From Anaeroplasma sp902783745 (lineage in GTDB: Bacteria > Bacillota_I > Bacilli_A > Acholeplasmatales > Anaeroplasmataceae), in contig CAMOKL010000003.1 in assembly GCA_946617655.1 (NCBI GenBank), forward strand, positions 1 to 64,000: a DNA stretch of 64,000 nucleotides, in the 5' to 3' direction. The position numbers and the translations under genes were made by a program. The notes below the pieces were generated by a model, which ran no database searches, was not told where the DNA came from, and saw only the letters and a list, made by a program, of their open reading frames with translations. This document shows, piece after piece, positions 8,231 to 17,828 of this stretch; position 1 is the first letter of the stretch, and every line of letters begins with the position of its first letter.

Positions 8231-11200
8231 ATGAAAAAGAAAATTATTTTTGGTGCGTTAGCCTTATCAAGCTTAGCACTAACTTTAACTGCATGTAAAA
8301 ATGGCGGTACTGATACTACAACTGGTAGTGCAAATACAACAACAAGTGGTGTAGTAACAACAACTACTGGTACAACTACAACAACAGGCGGTATTAATAC
8401 AACAACAGGCGGAATTGTAACAACAACAGGTGGAATTGTAACAACAACAGATAGTACTACAACAACATCTGAACAAGTAGAAGCTAAGGTATATTATGTA
8501 TCACCTAATGCAACAGCATCAGGTAAGGGTACAAAAGAAGATCCTATGCCTTTCCATATTGCCTACAATATGGTTGAAGCAGGAGATACAATCATTTTAA
8601 CTGCTGGTACATATAAATATAATTTCCGTCAAGAATTGAAGGTATCAGGTCAAGCTGGTAAATATATTACAATGTGTCCTGAAAATGAAGGAGATAGAGT
8701 AATATTTGATTTCTCTAGCATGGCATTCAATGGCTCAAACCGTGGTATCCAAGTTTATGGTTCATTCTGGCATATTTATGGAATTGAAGTTACGGGCGCT
8801 GGTGATAATGGTGTTTATGTAGCAGGTGACCATAATATCATTGAAAACTGTATGTTCTATTCAAACCGTGATACTGGCCTACAATTAGGTCGTGCATATA
8901 ATACAGATAATACATTAGATTCATGGCCTTCATATAACTTAATTAAGAACTGTACATCATTTGCTAACTTTGATGAGGATACATTAGGAGAAAATGCCGA
9001 TGGATTCGCTGCAAAATTAACAGTAGGATATGGTAACGTATTTGATGGATGTATGGCATTTAGAAATTCAGATGATGGTTGGGATCTATTCGCTAAGGTA
9101 GACTCAGGTAACATTGGTACAATTACACTTTATAACTGTGTATCATTTGAAAATGGCTATATGCCATATACAGTTAATAGAAGTGCTGATGGAGTTGATT
9201 TCCAATCTTATAACACATTAAATGGTGATGGTATTGGATTTAAGCTTGGTGGATCTACAATGATGGGTGACGTTGTATTAAACAACTGTCTTGCATTTGA
9301 TAACAAGCTACATGGATTTGGTGATAACTCTAACCCAGGTGTAATTTCTATAACAAATTGTACTGCATTCAACAACTGTTCAGGTTTAGTTGGTATGGGT
9401 ACAAAGACTGACCAGAATTTAGATGGTAGAATCTCTAGTAATAGAGGTATTGATGGTGACGTTAATAAGTCAAATAACTTCGACTTAGCACGTGATAATA
9501 AGTCATATAATAACTACTATGGTGCATTATCATATACAAATAACCAATCTCATTATAGTACTGGTGCAAACGATTCTTTATATAATGTAGATTCATATAA
9601 GGGTGCTGTTGCATATTCAGTATTCAATGTTGGATATGATGGTGGAGAAGTTTATCGTTCATTTACAACTCCAGAAGATGCATCAGCTTATAAGAGTGAA
9701 ACAGTAGATACTGCATTCACAAATGGTTCTAAGGGCTCAGTAACTATTACTGATTCTGACTTTAAGGATTTAACAAGTATTAATGCAATTTGCGAATCTA
9801 GTGCAGATGTTGCTGAATTAGGTTTAGCAATTGTTAAGGATTACAGAAATGCTGATGGATCTGTTAATATGCATGATAAGGTAGCATTATCTGATAATAG
9901 CCAATTTAAGACATTTAATAATGGAAATGCAATTGGTGCTACATTAAATAAGACAAGCTTCAATGATTACGATCATCCTGATTTCTATACATTTGAAGCT
10001 ACAAGCAAGGATTTAGCTAATGATGAGGTATCTGTATTATCAGCATATGCATCATGCCAACCTATTACATCTTCATTTGCAACATATCAAGACTTTGATT
10101 TACCAAAGCTTGTTGATGGTTGTGATATTACTTGGACATCTTCAAATACAGATGTTATTTCAATTGATATGAATGAAGTTACAACAGTTTCTGGTTCATT
10201 CACATCAAAAGCTAACGTAATTGTTCCAGAAGATGCAACTAATGTAACATTAACTGCAACAATTAATAAGGGTGCTTATACAACTACAAGAGATTTCGTA
10301 ATCCATGTACTTGGACGTAACCAAGATTTAGGTGCATTAACATCAACTGGTGATACTGCAATTAGAGTTGCTAAGTATGGTAGCTATGCTGAACCAAGAG
10401 TTTATGCATTAGATTCATCTTCAGTAACTAAGTCTGAATTACCACAAGGATTATATACTATTGAATATACATATGAATATGCTACATCTGGTGGAACAAA
10501 TGCTTCTTACTATAAGGTAGATGGTGTTTATACATCAATTCCAGGTGTATATAGAGTAACTGCTAAGGGAACTTCATTAAAGAGCAATAGAACTTCAACA
10601 TTCGTATACAATGTATATGTTGTTGACCCAGATTGTGATATTGATTTCTATGGTGAAATTGAAACAACATTAACTTCAACTGGTGTTCAATTAGTTGGTA
10701 ACTTATCTAACATTGAAGGTTCTGTATATGCATTAGTTTCTGAAACTAATTTAGGTACAGTAACTTATGCTGATATCATTAACAATGAAAATGCTCAATC
10801 TGTTGCAATTACAACTGATTCAATCGTTGCTAAGTTCGATGCAGATAACTTAAATATTAAGGATGAAGATGGCATCCAATACTATGTATACTATGTAGTA
10901 GCAAATGCTAATAAGTCTAATACAAACGCTACTGTAAGAAGCTTCTCTGTTTCTTCTAAATCAATTACAACAAATGATGAATTCTATCAATTAGCTCGTA
11001 ATGGTAAGCTTTCTTCTGAAGCAGAAGCATCTTCATTAATGATCTATAGCTTAAAGAATGATTTAGACTTCAAGGATTATTATTGGGATATAACTAAGAC
11101 TTCAACATTAGCTGGATTCTCTGGATTATTCAATGGTAATGGTCATACAGTTTCTAATATTACTATTACAACAAAAGATGATAAGGGCGAATCAATTGAT

Positions 11201-12157
11201 ATTTCTAAGAACAAGAAGGTTGTAAATGTATTCTATCAATTAACTGGTGGTACAATTATGAACTTAAATGTAACTGAAATGTCTATTAAGGATACAACAT
11301 CTTCAGCTACTCAAGTTGGTTTCGTTGGTGAAATGAGAGGCGGATACTTACATAAGATCCAATTAACTAACGTAAGCTTATATGCATATGATTCAGCTGG
11401 TGCATTAGTTGGTAAGGTTTCTGGTGGTTATAATTACATTACTGAATGTCAATTAATTAACCCAATCCCTGAAGATTATAATGATACTGAATACGTAATT
11501 GGTGTTAAGAATAAGTATGCAGCTGGTTTAGTTGCAAACGTACAAGCAAACTCTGATTCAGCTGTTAACCATTTATACATCTCTGATTGTGCAGTTCTTG
11601 CTAATATTGGTGATGGATTAGATGGTGCTGGTAACTTAGGTGGTATTGTTGGACGTATTAAGGGCGAAGACGCTAGATATGTATTATCAATCGTTCAATG
11701 CTACTATTATGGTACAATTATCGCTAAGGGTCAGTATAACGCTGGTATCTTAGGTGATATTGAATCAGGTTCAGGTGCTATTACAGTATTAAGAAACTAC
11801 TCAGATGCTAAATTCGTTTATGCAGGTGTATATTTAGACGCTTGGGAAAATAGAACAAGTGAACAAGTATATGCTCATAAGAATTCTAACCCAATCATTG
11901 GTCGTGCAAACGTATCAACTGGTTCAATTACATCTGATATTTCAAATGTAGGTACATGGGCTGATTACTACTGTGTAACTGGTAACATTATGGTTTCTAA
12001 GTCAATTGTATTCGATTTAACATTAGAAGATTCTGATACTATGTTTGAAATAACTCAAAGATATTGCGAAAATGTCTTCTATATGGATTTCTCTGAAACT
12101 GGAGCATGGCAATATGATTCAGCAACTGGTAGATTATCTTTAAAAGCATTAGCTTAA
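8231..12157 (+). CDS. Large lipoprotein with PL9-family pectate lyase-like beta-helix
   Basis: A 1308-residue protein. The signal ends in lipobox LTAC (Cys 22) and is followed by a Thr/Gly-rich linker (27-80) with GGIVTTT repeats. Residues 86-500 form a right-handed beta-helix with PL9 hallmarks: NADGFAAKL (256-263, Lys 262 as candidate catalytic base) and NSDDGWD (279-285, Asp ligands for calcium). PL9 enzymes cleave polygalacturonate by beta-elimination. Ig-like segments follow (about 620-800), then a GLUG-like repeat region (about 960-1250; GLFNGNGHTVSNI, NLGGIVGRI). GGAGGA directly after the previous stop sets the start and couples it to the Ig-like lipoprotein. The substrate is inferred from the family. 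Confidence 0.8.
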   Translation: MKKKIIFGALALSSLALTLTACKNGGTDTTTGSANTTTSGVVTTTTGTTTTTGGINTTTGGIVTTTGGIVTTTDSTTTTSEQVEAKVYYVSPNATASGKGTKEDPMPFHIAYNMVEAGDTIILTAGTYKYNFRQELKVSGQAGKYITMCPENEGDRVIFDFSSMAFNGSNRGIQVYGSFWHIYGIEVTGAGDNGVYVAGDHNIIENCMFYSNRDTGLQLGRAYNTDNTLDSWPSYNLIKNCTSFANFDEDTLGENADGFAAKLTVGYGNVFDGCMAFRNSDDGWDLFAKVDSGNIGTITLYNCVSFENGYMPYTVNRSADGVDFQSYNTLNGDGIGFKLGGSTMMGDVVLNNCLAFDNKLHGFGDNSNPGVISITNCTAFNNCSGLVGMGTKTDQNLDGRISSNRGIDGDVNKSNNFDLARDNKSYNNYYGALSYTNNQSHYSTGANDSLYNVDSYKGAVAYSVFNVGYDGGEVYRSFTTPEDASAYKSETVDTAFTNGSKGSVTITDSDFKDLTSINAICESSADVAELGLAIVKDYRNADGSVNMHDKVALSDNSQFKTFNNGNAIGATLNKTSFNDYDHPDFYTFEATSKDLANDEVSVLSAYASCQPITSSFATYQDFDLPKLVDGCDITWTSSNTDVISIDMNEVTTVSGSFTSKANVIVPEDATNVTLTATINKGAYTTTRDFVIHVLGRNQDLGALTSTGDTAIRVAKYGSYAEPRVYALDSSSVTKSELPQGLYTIEYTYEYATSGGTNASYYKVDGVYTSIPGVYRVTAKGTSLKSNRTSTFVYNVYVVDPDCDIDFYGEIETTLTSTGVQLVGNLSNIEGSVYALVSETNLGTVTYADIINNENAQSVAITTDSIVAKFDADNLNIKDEDGIQYYVYYVVANANKSNTNATVRSFSVSSKSITTNDEFYQLARNGKLSSEAEASSLMIYSLKNDLDFKDYYWDITKTSTLAGFSGLFNGNGHTVSNITITTKDDKGESIDISKNKKVVNVFYQLTGGTIMNLNVTEMSIKDTTSSATQVGFVGEMRGGYLHKIQLTNVSLYAYDSAGALVGKVSGGYNYITECQLINPIPEDYNDTEYVIGVKNKYAAGLVANVQANSDSAVNHLYISDCAVLANIGDGLDGAGNLGGIVGRIKGEDARYVLSIVQCYYYGTIIAKGQYNAGILGDIESGSGAITVLRNYSDAKFVYAGVYLDAWENRTSEQVYAHKNSNPIIGRANVSTGSITSDISNVGTWADYYCVTGNIMVSKSIVFDLTLEDSDTMFEITQRYCENVFYMDFSETGAWQYDSATGRLSLKALA

Positions 12158-12171
12158 TTTAATAATATAGA

Positions 12172-12200
12172 CCCCAAGGGATTCCTTTGGGGCCTTTATT
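12172..12200 (+). terminator. Terminator of the PL9 lipoprotein operon
   Basis: CCCCAAGGG (12172-12180) pairs with CCTTTGGGG (12184-12192), nine pairs with one G-T, loop ATT, followed by a T-rich tail. Confidence 0.8.
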
Positions 12201-12225
12201 ATTTTATAGATATTTATAAAAAATA

Positions 12226-12234
12226 TGCTATAAT
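12226..12234 (+). promoter_or_regulatory. Extended -10 promoter of the tilS operon
   Basis: TGC followed by TATAAT (12229-12234) forms an extended -10. No good -35 is seen at 16-18 nt. It lies about 39 nt before the tilS start. Confidence 0.5.
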
Positions 12235-12272
12235 CTATCTTGAATTTGTATATTATTTAGGACTGGTTTTAT

Positions 12273-13583
12273 ATGGAAAATATTGTAAAAGAATTCTTAA
12301 AACAAAATAATATAATAATTACTAAGCCCTGTGTTGTTGCAGTATCAGGTGGTGCTGATTCAGTATGCTTATTACATATAATGGTTAACTTAGGCTATAA
12401 TTGTATTTTAGCTCATGTAAATCATAATTTAAGAGAAGAATCAAAAGAAGAAGAGATTGCGATGAGAAATCTAGCAAATTCTTTATCTATCCCATTTGAA
12501 TTATTCTCTTTTAAGCATGATAATAAGGGTAATTTTGAAAATGATGCTCATATCGCAAGATATCAGTTTTTTAGAGATGTTTGTGATAAATATAATACTA
12601 ACGTAATATTAACTGCACATCACTTAGATGATCAAATAGAATCAATCCTAATGAAGATTATGGAAGGATCTAATTTATATGGTTATGCAGGTGTACCTGT
12701 TTTAACAAATAATGATTCTAACTATGTTACTATTAGACCATTACTTTGTGTATCAAAAGATCAAATATATAAATATATGCATGATAATAATTATCCTTAT
12801 TTTGAGGATAAAACAAATCAAACAGATGATTATTTAAGAAATAGAATAAGACATCATATAACACCATTCTTAAAGAATGAATGTAGTGATTTATATAATA
12901 AAATAAGTGAATATTCAACACAAGCTCATGAAGCATTTAGATTTATTAGAAACGAATCAATTAAATATCTAGAATTGAATCTAAATAGAATTGATACAAC
13001 AACTTTTAATGACTTAGATATTGCATTAAAAAAAGATATTATTTCTTTAATGTTAGAAAAATATAATATTAGAAAGAATAAAGATATTATATTAAATATC
13101 TTAGATATATTATCTAGTGATGTTGGTAATAAAAAACTAATGCTACAAGGGGATTTTATATTTATAAGAGAATATAATATTGCCTACATAAAAAGAAACA
13201 TAAAACTTGATAATCAAGTATATGAATTAGGTATTCATGATAGAATTATATTCAATAAAAAGTATCTAATCTATTTTGAAAAAAATAAACCTAATTCTAA
13301 TGTAAAAAGCATAAAATTATGCTATAATATGCATAAGTTGCCTTTTATCGTAAGGACAAGACAACAAAACGATGAAATAGCAATGAGCTTTGGTACAAAG
13401 AAGGTAAATAGATTATTTATTGATTGCAAGGTACCAAAAGATGAAAGAGATATTATTCCATTAATATTCGATAATGATAATAATTTATTATGGGTAGTTA
13501 ATTACGCAAAATCAGATATTGTCACTAAAGAAAAGAAAGATGGAGATATTTATTTAGTTTGTGAGGAAATAGATAATGAATAA
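12273..13583 (+). CDS. tilS: tRNA(Ile)-lysidine synthase
   Basis: A 436-residue cytoplasmic enzyme that uses ATP and lysine to make lysidine at C34 of tRNA-Ile(CAU), so that the anticodon reads AUA. The PP-loop SGGADS lies at residues 25-30, followed by HVNHNLREES and HHLDDQIES, and the C-terminal region includes the RNA-binding extension (FIVRTRQQNDEIAM). Length fits the family. In an AT-rich genome where AUA is common the gene should be essential. It overlaps hpt by 8 bp, and the order tilS-hpt-ftsH is conserved in Bacillota. Confidence 0.95.
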   Translation: MENIVKEFLKQNNIIITKPCVVAVSGGADSVCLLHIMVNLGYNCILAHVNHNLREESKEEEIAMRNLANSLSIPFELFSFKHDNKGNFENDAHIARYQFFRDVCDKYNTNVILTAHHLDDQIESILMKIMEGSNLYGYAGVPVLTNNDSNYVTIRPLLCVSKDQIYKYMHDNNYPYFEDKTNQTDDYLRNRIRHHITPFLKNECSDLYNKISEYSTQAHEAFRFIRNESIKYLELNLNRIDTTTFNDLDIALKKDIISLMLEKYNIRKNKDIILNILDILSSDVGNKKLMLQGDFIFIREYNIAYIKRNIKLDNQVYELGIHDRIIFNKKYLIYFEKNKPNSNVKSIKLCYNMHKLPFIVRTRQQNDEIAMSFGTKKVNRLFIDCKVPKDERDIIPLIFDNDNNLLWVVNYAKSDIVTKEKKDGDIYLVCEEIDNE

Positions 13584-14106
13584 GGATATTGAAGAAGTAT
13601 TATATTCAGAAGAAATGTTAAGCAATAGAATTGCATCAATGGCAAGTGATATTGATAAAGATTATAATAAATCTATTCCACTTGTTATTGGAATCTTAAA
13701 TGGTGTTGCACCATTTATGGTTTCTTTGATTAATAAGATTACAATTCCTATGAATATGGACTTTATTAAAGTTAAATCATACTCTGGTGTATCATCTACT
13801 GGGACTGTATCTATTATTGGATATATACCTGATGTTAAGGATAGAGATGTTATCTTATGTGATGATATCTTAGATACAGGAAGAACAATTTTTGAATTAA
13901 AAGAAAAGTTCTTATCCTTAGGTGCTAAATCTGTTAAGATTGCAGTATTACTTAATAAGATTGGTACAAGAGTTATGGATATAGAGGCTGATTATAAAGG
14001 ATTTGATGTTCCAAACAAGTTTGTTGTTGGATTTGGTCTTGATTATAATGAGCTTTATAGAAATCTTCCTTACATTGGAGTTTTAAAGGAAGAAATTTAT
14101 AAGTAA
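13576..14106 (+). CDS. hpt: Hypoxanthine (guanine) phosphoribosyltransferase
   Basis: A 176-residue purine-salvage enzyme that converts hypoxanthine or guanine plus PRPP to IMP or GMP. The PRPP loop VILCDDILDTGRT lies near residues 92-104, and KVKSYSGVSSTG is the flexible loop. GAGG at 13563-13566 lies 9 nt before the ATG, inside the end of tilS. Together with purA downstream this gives both salvage and part of the adenylate branch in the window. Confidence 0.95.
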   Translation: MNKDIEEVLYSEEMLSNRIASMASDIDKDYNKSIPLVIGILNGVAPFMVSLINKITIPMNMDFIKVKSYSGVSSTGTVSIIGYIPDVKDRDVILCDDILDTGRTIFELKEKFLSLGAKSVKIAVLLNKIGTRVMDIEADYKGFDVPNKFVVGFGLDYNELYRNLPYIGVLKEEIYK

Positions 14107-14117
14107 AGGAGTTTAAT

Positions 14118-16283
14118 ATGCAGGACAATAACAACAATAACAATAATAATCAAAATAATGCTCCTAAGCGTCATTTCTTTGATTGGAGATTCTTAATTGT
14201 TATAGTATTACTTATTGCAGCAATAGTATTCTTTGTTAGATTATTAACACGTACTACAACAACTACAATAAGCTTTACTGAATTTGAGAAATACGCTCTT
14301 AAGGGAAGCGATTATAAGGTTACTGAGGTTCAAGCAACACCTTCAAGTGAATATGCAAATATTGTAGTAGTTGAGGGTAATTATACAACTACTATAGTAA
14401 AAGATGGTAAAACTACAGAAACAACACATGCGTTTAAGGTTGTAATGACTTTTGAACAATTAGACAATATGATTCTTGAAATGGGTACAACATATCAAGA
14501 AATTAAGGTTAATTATTTAAATCCTACAACTTCTATGTGGGTTTCATTATTAATTACTTTATTACCAACAATTATTATTTTAGCAGTAACATTCTTAATC
14601 TTTAGAAGTTTATTAAGAAGTCAGGGTGGCGCTGGTGGCGCAATGGACTTCGGTAAATCAACAGCAGTATTAAATCGTAGTAAAACATGTAAATTTACTG
14701 ATGTTGCAGGATGTGATGAAGAGAAGGATGAATTAGTTGAAATCATTGATTTCTTAAAGAATCCTCGTAAATATAATGAAATTGGTGCAAGAGTACCTAA
14801 GGGTGTAATTTTATTTGGACCTCCAGGTACAGGTAAAACATTATTAGCAAAAGCAGTAGCTGGAGAAGCAGGAGTTCCATTCTTCTCAATTTCTGGTTCT
14901 GATTTCGTTGAAATGTTTGTTGGTGTAGGTGCATCAAGAGTAAGAGATATGTTTAAAACCGCTAAGCAAAACGCTCCTTGTATCATTTTCATTGATGAAA
15001 TTGATGCGGTAGGTAGACAACGTGGTGCTGGTATGGGTGGAGGACATGATGAAAGAGAACAAACATTAAACCAGTTATTAGTTGAAATGGATGGTTTTAA
15101 TGGTAATACTGGAATAATTATTATGGCAGCAACAAACCGCCCAGACGTATTAGACCCAGCCTTATTAAGACCAGGACGTTTTGACCGTCAAATTACAATT
15201 TCTAACCCTGATGTTAGAGGAAGAGAAGCAATATTAAAGGTTCATGCAAGAAATAAGCACCTAGATCCAGCAATTAAGCTTGATGGTGTTGCAGCAAGAA
15301 CACCAGGATTTAGTGGTGCTGATCTTGAAAACTTATTAAATGAAGCTGCATTACTTGCAGCAAGAGAAAATCGTAAAGTAATAAATAGTCAGGATATTGA
15401 TGAGGCAACAGACCGTGTAATGATGGGACCTGCTAAAAGATCAAGACAATATACTGAACATGAAAGAAAGCTTGTTGCATTCCATGAAGCAGGACATGCT
15501 GTTGTTGGATTAAAGCTTGAAAATGCATCTATCGTTCAAAAGGTAACAATTGTTCCACGTGGACAAGCTGGTGGTTATAACCTAATGATGCCACGTGAAG
15601 AAACATATTTTAGAACACAAAAGCAATTAAAGGAAACAATTACAGGTTATTTAGGTGGCCGTGTTGCAGAAGAAATAGTATTTAAGGATGTATCTACAGG
15701 TGCATCAAATGACTTCGAAAACGCAACTAAGCTTGCAAGAGCTATGGTTACTGAATATGGTATGTCTCCATTAGGACCTATTCAATATGAACAGCCAAAT
15801 GGTAGTGTATTCTTAGGTCGTGATTACTTAAAGGATAAGAACTTCAGTGATCAGGTTGCCATGGAAATTGATAAGGAAGTTAGAAATATTATTGAGGAAT
15901 GCTATGCTGAATGTAAGAATGTAATTTCTTCTAACATGGATTTATTAAATAATATCGCAAGCTACTTATTAAAACTTGAAACATTAAATAAAGCTGATAT
16001 TGATGAAATTTCTACAACAGGACATTTATCTTGGTATGATAATAAGGTAGAAGCTGCAAAGAATGTTAATGCTGAAGCTAATTTAAAAGAAGATACTAAA
16101 GAAAATAATAATACAAATACAGTAGATTCAAATACAACTACTTTATCTTCTTCTGAAGATGTTAAAATAGAATCTACTTCTGATAATATTGATTTAGGTT
16201 CAAATGACATAGATTCTAAAGAAGAAAATAAAAATGATACTTCTTTAAATCAAGATGATTCTTCCGATAATGAGACTAGATAA
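14118..16283 (+). CDS. ftsH: ATP-dependent zinc metalloprotease FtsH
   Basis: A 721-residue membrane-bound AAA+ protease that degrades misfolded membrane proteins and regulators. After an Asn-rich start, the first membrane segment spans about 22-43, an extracytoplasmic domain 44-138, and the second membrane segment 140-165. The AAA module has Walker A GPPGTGKT (234-241), Walker B IIFIDEIDA and SRH RPGRFDRQ. The protease has HEAGH (456-460) and a third zinc ligand near Asp 532. The tail after about residue 640 is long, Asn/Asp/Ser/Thr-rich and probably disordered. AAAGGAG precedes the start; the 3' end overlaps rqcP. Confidence 0.96.
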   Translation: MQDNNNNNNNNQNNAPKRHFFDWRFLIVIVLLIAAIVFFVRLLTRTTTTTISFTEFEKYALKGSDYKVTEVQATPSSEYANIVVVEGNYTTTIVKDGKTTETTHAFKVVMTFEQLDNMILEMGTTYQEIKVNYLNPTTSMWVSLLITLLPTIIILAVTFLIFRSLLRSQGGAGGAMDFGKSTAVLNRSKTCKFTDVAGCDEEKDELVEIIDFLKNPRKYNEIGARVPKGVILFGPPGTGKTLLAKAVAGEAGVPFFSISGSDFVEMFVGVGASRVRDMFKTAKQNAPCIIFIDEIDAVGRQRGAGMGGGHDEREQTLNQLLVEMDGFNGNTGIIIMAATNRPDVLDPALLRPGRFDRQITISNPDVRGREAILKVHARNKHLDPAIKLDGVAARTPGFSGADLENLLNEAALLAARENRKVINSQDIDEATDRVMMGPAKRSRQYTEHERKLVAFHEAGHAVVGLKLENASIVQKVTIVPRGQAGGYNLMMPREETYFRTQKQLKETITGYLGGRVAEEIVFKDVSTGASNDFENATKLARAMVTEYGMSPLGPIQYEQPNGSVFLGRDYLKDKNFSDQVAMEIDKEVRNIIEECYAECKNVISSNMDLLNNIASYLLKLETLNKADIDEISTTGHLSWYDNKVEAAKNVNAEANLKEDTKENNNTNTVDSNTTTLSSSEDVKIESTSDNIDLGSNDIDSKEENKNDTSLNQDDSSDNETR

Positions 16284-16536
16284 ATATTTAAAAGTATCAA
16301 GACTTATAAAAAGAAGAACTTTAGCAAAAGATGTTGCTGAATCTGAAAGAATATTAGTAAACGATATCATTAAAAAGCCATCTTATGATTTAAAGATTGG
16401 CGATGTTATTACTATTATGTTTGGTAATAAAATTGTTAAAGTAAGAGTAGTATCTTTAGAAACTTCTACAAAGAAACAAGATGCTTCATCAATGTATGAA
16501 TTTATATCAGAAGAAAAGATTGATCCTCAATTTTAA
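16270..16536 (+). CDS. rqcP: RqcP/Hsp15-family S4 RNA-binding protein
   Basis: An 88-residue protein with an S4 domain (MRLDKYLKVSRLIKRRTLAKD, then GDVITI). The family (YabO/RqcP, related to Hsp15) helps RqcH add C-terminal tails to nascent chains on obstructed 50S subunits. I chose ATG 16270, which gives the usual family length and start; it overlaps ftsH by 14 bp and has no clear ribosome-binding site, suggesting translational coupling. The stop codon lies inside the operon terminator. Confidence 0.85.
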   Translation: MRLDKYLKVSRLIKRRTLAKDVAESERILVNDIIKKPSYDLKIGDVITIMFGNKIVKVRVVSLETSTKKQDASSMYEFISEEKIDPQF

Positions 16537-16553
16537 ATTGAGGGTCTTTTTTT
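16525..16553 (+). terminator. Terminator of tilS-hpt-ftsH-rqcP
   Basis: CCTCAAT (16525-16531) pairs with ATTGAGG (16537-16543), extendable through the central AT bases, and is followed by GTC and seven Ts. The rqcP stop codon lies in the hairpin loop. Confidence 0.8.
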
Positions 16554-16588
16554 AAAAACCTTTACATATTTATTTTATTTTAAAAAAT

Positions 16589-16597
16589 TGGTAGAAT
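16589..16597 (+). promoter_or_regulatory. Extended -10 promoter of the HAD lipoprotein gene
   Basis: TGG followed by TAGAAT (16592-16597) forms an extended -10, 23 nt before ATG 16620. GAGGTGATAGT is the ribosome-binding site. Confidence 0.4.
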
Positions 16598-16619
16598 TAA
16601 ACTATATAGAGGTGATAGT

Positions 16620-17726
16620 ATGAAAAAACTAATTAAATTATCTGTTTTACCATTATTAGCAATTACATTAATGGGCTGTCAGTCAAATAATACTACTAAT
16701 TCAAATTCAAGTACTACAACAACTACTGCTCAAAAAGAAGATGCATTTAAGCTTTGGAGTAAAGATACTTCAGGTGCAGATTGTGAAGCAATTCAAAAAT
16801 TGAAAAGCTATGTTGAAGAAGTTACAGATGAAACTTCTGATTCATTCATTCCAAAGGAAGATAGAATTGCAGCATTCGATATGGATGGTACAATTATTGG
16901 TGAGCTTTATCCTTCATATTTTGAATATAATCTTTTAGAATATAGAGTATTAGATGATCCTTCATATAAAGATAAAGCATCAGAACAAGAAATTGATGCT
17001 GCAACAAAAATAAGAGAATTCGTAAGAAATGGTGTTGCATTACCTGATCATTTTGATATGATTCATGCTTATGCTGCCGCAAAAGCATACAGTGGAATGA
17101 CATTAAAAGAATTTGATGATTATGTTAAGGCTTATGCAGCAAAACCTGCAAATGGATTTAGTGGAATGACTTATGGTGAGTCTTTTTATAAGCCAATGCT
17201 TGAAATATTTGATTATTTAGAAGAATATGATTTTAATTATTATATTGTAAGTGGTTCTGATAGATTTATTTGTCGTGCTTTAGTTGATTCTATTAATATT
17301 GACCCATCTAAGGTTATTGGTATGGATGTTGTATTAAAATCTAATAACCAAGGGGATGAAGATGGAGTTAATTATACTTATAAAGTAGAAGATACTTTAA
17401 TTAGAACAGATGAATTAATTATTAAAAACCTAAAGACTAATAAGGTTAAACAAATAACTCAAGAAATAGGGAAAAAACCAGTATTATCATTTGGTAATAG
17501 TGGTGGAGATTCAGCAATGCATAATTATTGCTTATCTAATGATTATGAATCTAAGGCATTTATGCTTATCGCAGATGATGAAGAAGATGATCATGCAAAT
17601 AGAGAAAAAGCATTAAAGCTAAAGACTCAATGGGAAGATGCTGGATATATTGTTATTTCTATGAGAGATGACTTCACTACTATTTATGGTGATGGCGTTT
17701 TAAAAACTGATTTTATATTTGAATAG
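16620..17726 (+). CDS. Secreted HAD-superfamily phosphatase lipoprotein
   Basis: A 368-residue lipoprotein with lipobox LMGC (Cys 20) and a Ser/Thr/Asn linker. The HAD core is present: motif I AAFDMDGT with Asp 87 and 89, motif II YIVSGSD, and motif IV FGNSGGDSAM. Motif III Lys is probably within GKKPVLSFG. HAD enzymes with this layout hydrolyse phosphomonoesters. Display outside the membrane suggests phosphate or nucleotide scavenging; the substrate is not determinable. It is a single gene between two terminators. Confidence 0.8.
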   Translation: MKKLIKLSVLPLLAITLMGCQSNNTTNSNSSTTTTTAQKEDAFKLWSKDTSGADCEAIQKLKSYVEEVTDETSDSFIPKEDRIAAFDMDGTIIGELYPSYFEYNLLEYRVLDDPSYKDKASEQEIDAATKIREFVRNGVALPDHFDMIHAYAAAKAYSGMTLKEFDDYVKAYAAKPANGFSGMTYGESFYKPMLEIFDYLEEYDFNYYIVSGSDRFICRALVDSINIDPSKVIGMDVVLKSNNQGDEDGVNYTYKVEDTLIRTDELIIKNLKTNKVKQITQEIGKKPVLSFGNSGGDSAMHNYCLSNDYESKAFMLIADDEEDDHANREKALKLKTQWEDAGYIVISMRDDFTTIYGDGVLKTDFIFE

Positions 17727-17734
17727 TTTATAAT

Positions 17735-17763
17735 GTGATACTTGAAATATAGTATCACTTTTT
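17735..17763 (+). terminator. Terminator after the HAD lipoprotein gene
   Basis: GTGATACT (17735-17742) pairs perfectly with AGTATCAC (17751-17758), loop of 8 nt, followed by a run of Ts. Confidence 0.85.
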
Positions 17764-17828
17764 ATTTTTATGGAAAAAAATATGAATTTTTTATCTCTTA
17801 TTTAAATTGAAGGGATAAAAGGTGGAAT

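Noticed and set aside
8285..8476. Cys-rich open frame on the minus strand
   Set aside because: It is the antisense of the Thr-rich linker of the PL9 lipoprotein; the cysteines come from the ACA/ACT repeats read backwards. No ribosome-binding site.
14621..14992. 123-codon open frame antisense to ftsH
   Set aside because: Shadow of the highly conserved ftsH AAA domain; no start signal and no recognisable product.
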